Assembly: GCA_033002965.1 (NCBI GenBank)
Contig: JAURVB010012869.1
Span: 79,686-143,685 of the forward strand
Length of the DNA stretch: 64,000 bases
DNA from: Piper betle
Taxonomy: Eukaryota; Streptophyta; Magnoliopsida; Piperales; Piperaceae
Direction of reading: 5' to 3'
The notes under the pieces: generated by a model
What the model was told of the DNA's origin: nothing
Seen by the model: only the letters and a program-made list of their open reading frames with translations
The model's database searches: none
Shown: one piece after another, positions 62,071 to 64,000 of the stretch
How the letters are laid out: each line of letters opens with the position of its first letter
Numbering within the stretch: position 1 is the first letter of the stretch
Translations under genes and position numbers: made by a program

Positions 62071-62082
62071 CGGCATCAGAGC
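62071..62082 (+). other. Primer-binding site (initiator Met-tRNA type)
   Basis: CGGCATCAGAGC just after the LTR resembles the common plant copia site TGGTATCAGAGC, with two transitions. Confidence 0.7.
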
Positions 62083-62364
62083 CACCTTCATATCAAATTA
62101 TTGAGAATTAGGTTTTATTTTATGAATTATTGTGGGATTTAATCCCAAAATTAAGGTCCTCTTTTGGTAACATAACATGAGGAAAATAAAGTTACAAAAG
62201 GTTATAATTTTGGAAACTCCCACATAAAGATATTTTTTTATAACCTTTTGGTTAAGTCATAATTAATATTTTAAAATTTATTAAGGACTACAATATGCTG
62301 CCAAAGTAGCCTCTTTTGTGGAAATTAATTTATTTTTTAAATATTAAGACAGTTATGAGTATTT

Positions 62365-62775
62365 AATTCATGTGGATATTAATCGGCCAAAAGGAAGGTT
62401 AATGTTTGACAGAATTCTATATTCATATGTGGTAATAGGTATGGGACAATTATCAAGTGTCCATGTGGATGATAAATCGGCCAAAAGGAAGGTTTATTAT
62501 TTGACAGGATTTATTGTTCATATTTTACTACACTAAAGACTCATTATTGTAATAAATATGGGATAATTATCAGGTTTCCATGTGGATAATAAATCGGCCA
62601 AAAGGAAGGTTTTTTATCTGACAGGATTTATTATCCATATTTGATTATGACATTAAAATAATAAATATGAGATAATTATCAGGTTTCCATGTGAATGATA
62701 AATCGGCCAAAAGGAAGGTTTATTATTTGACAGGATTTATTATCTATATTTGATTATTGCACTAAGAGTACCATT
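62365..62775 (+). repeat. Four tandem units in the copia leader
   Basis: The core AATCGGCCAAAAGGAAGGTT starts at 62381, 62475, 62592 and 62701. Each unit (94-117 bp) is preceded by 'aattatcagg(t)ttccatgtgg' text and followed by 'tgacaggatttatt'. Confidence 0.9.
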
Positions 62776-62884
62776 TACAAATTGATATTTCTGTCCAAAG
62801 ACTAAATATTGATGTTGTGCTAGGTATCTATTAATGGGATTAAAAATTATTAATCTTATTATGGGCATGTTGTTTTCTCTTCAG

Positions 62885-64000
62885 TTAATCAGTCTGCTTC
62901 TATAATTTCTGCCAACATAAACTCAGTACCAATGCTTAAAGATAACTTTAAGGATTGGAAAGAAAGCATAATGATTATTCTCGGCTGCATGGATCTTGAC
63001 CTTGCATTAAGGACTGAACAGCCTGCTTCTCTTACTGATAAAAGTTCCAATGAGGACAAACGGGACATTGAGAAATGGGAACGTTCAAATCGCATGAGTC
63101 TTATGATCATGAAACGGGAATTCCAGAGACCTTCAGGGGCGATGTGTCTGAAAAGGTTACTACAGCCAGTGAGTTTCTTAAAGAAATTGAAAAGCGTTTT
63201 GTCAAAAATGATAAAGCTGAAACAAGTACGCTTTTGACGAACTTGATTTCAATGAAGTATAAAGGCAAAACAAGCATAAGGGAGTACATCTTAGAGATGT
63301 CTAACATTGCTTCAAAACTAAAAGCACTAAAGTTAGAGCTATCTGAAGATTTGCTCGTGCATTTAGTTTTAATTTCTCTTCCTGCACAATTCGGTCAATT
63401 CAAGGTCAGTTACAACTGTCAAAGGGATAAATGGACTCTTAATGAGCTCATTTCTTATTGTGTGCAAGAAGAAGAAAGATTGAAACAAGAACAGGTTGAG
63501 AGTGCTCACTTGGCTAGTACCTATAAGGATAAAAATAAGAAAAGAAAGAGGGCTAAGGATGCTGATAATGGGTCTCACACACAACAGCAAAAGAAAGAAA
63601 ATCAAGTTTCTTGCTGTTTCTTTTGTGGTAAACCTGGACATATGAAGAAGGAATGCACTAAGTATCACGCCTGGCGTGTAAAGAAAGGTTCATTTCTTAA
63701 TTTTGTTTGTTCTGAGGTTAATCTAGTTTCAGTACCAATACACACTTGGTGGCTAGATTCAGGTGCTACTACTCACATAAGTGTGTCAATGCAGGGTTGC
63801 CTGAGTTACAGAAAGCCAAATGATGCTGAAAGATTCATCTATATGGGTGATGGCAAATCAGTTATAGTTGAAGCAATAGGGATTTTTAGATTATTATTAG
63901 AGACAGGATTTTATTTGGATTTGAAAGAGACATATGTAGTACCGTCTTTTAGACGAAATTTGGTTTCTATTTCTATATTGGACAAATCTGGTTACTCTTA
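62885..64000 (+). pseudogene. Ty1-copia gag and start of pol (partial, one frameshift)
   Basis: The frame carries the plant copia gag core (DLDLALRTEQPASLTD, KWERSNRMSLMIMK), then, after a one-base loss near 63115, continues open to the window edge. Visible parts are the gag C-terminal text, a CCHC zinc knuckle (CFFCGKPGHMKKEC, about 63614-63655) that binds RNA, and the start of the aspartic protease with its DSG active site (about 63755). Integrase and reverse transcriptase lie beyond the window. No ATG is found close before the gag core except at 62932. The single break means the copy is probably not self-sufficient unless it is a sequencing error. Confidence 0.85.

Noticed and set aside
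62365..62775. CRISPR-like array
   Set aside because: The four units are 94-117 bp apart with related, not unique, spacers, and lie in a plant retrotransposon leader.

Overview
This window is nuclear DNA of a flowering plant. Its genes have plant-type introns, plant-specific families (patellin, UGT, SCPL acyltransferase, CYP89) and an LTR-retrotransposon background. GC-rich 5' exons that fade into AT-rich 3' exons (the NAD carrier) and a very GC-rich intronless P450 point to a monocot; this is an inference. The window is gene-poor and repeat-rich, and no RNA gene was recognised.

Only two genes look intact. One is a ten-exon peroxisomal NAD carrier (PXN type, 9559-14309, +). The other is a four-exon patellin-6-like SEC14/GOLD protein (32516-34082, -). 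Five other gene-derived loci are damaged: a UGT709-like fragment (15103-15470), a 14-exon SCPL acyltransferase-like gene with frameshifts (18208-21424), a gene tentatively called TRF-like 8 with a stop and a frameshift (27529-28937), an FKF1/ADAGIO3 LOV/F-box fragment inside a terminal-inverted-repeat element (30140-30557), and a CYP89-type P450 split by a transposon (56159-58589).

The repeats fall into four groups. (1) Three copies of a roughly 0.9-kb non-autonomous hAT element lie at 931-1814, 57298-58210 and 60168-61024. Each has a perfect 8-bp target duplication, and the second sits in the P450 coding region. (2) Long (2.5-3.1 kb) TG...CA LTRs of one Tekay/Del-like gypsy family occur as solo or broken copies. 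They include one with a perfect 5-bp TSD (39324-42380) and a head-to-head pair forming a 5.5-kb inverted repeat (49601-55092). (3) A Ty1-copia element begins at 61634 and runs off the right edge. (4) A family rich in GAGCTCGAAAC-like subrepeats has one copy (29370-31061) with arms of about 480 bp around the FKF1 fragment.

Layout: 1-9300 is repeats and AT-rich spacer. 9.3-21.4 kb holds the carrier, the UGT fragment and the SCPL locus. 21.6-27 kb is repeats and minisatellites. 27-34 kb holds the TRF-like pseudogene, the FKF1 capture and the patellin. 34-39 kb is AT-rich spacer. 39-55 kb is almost entirely gypsy LTRs. 56-61 kb holds the broken P450 with flanking hAT copies. 61.6-64 kb is copia. 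The genes do not form a pathway or cluster.
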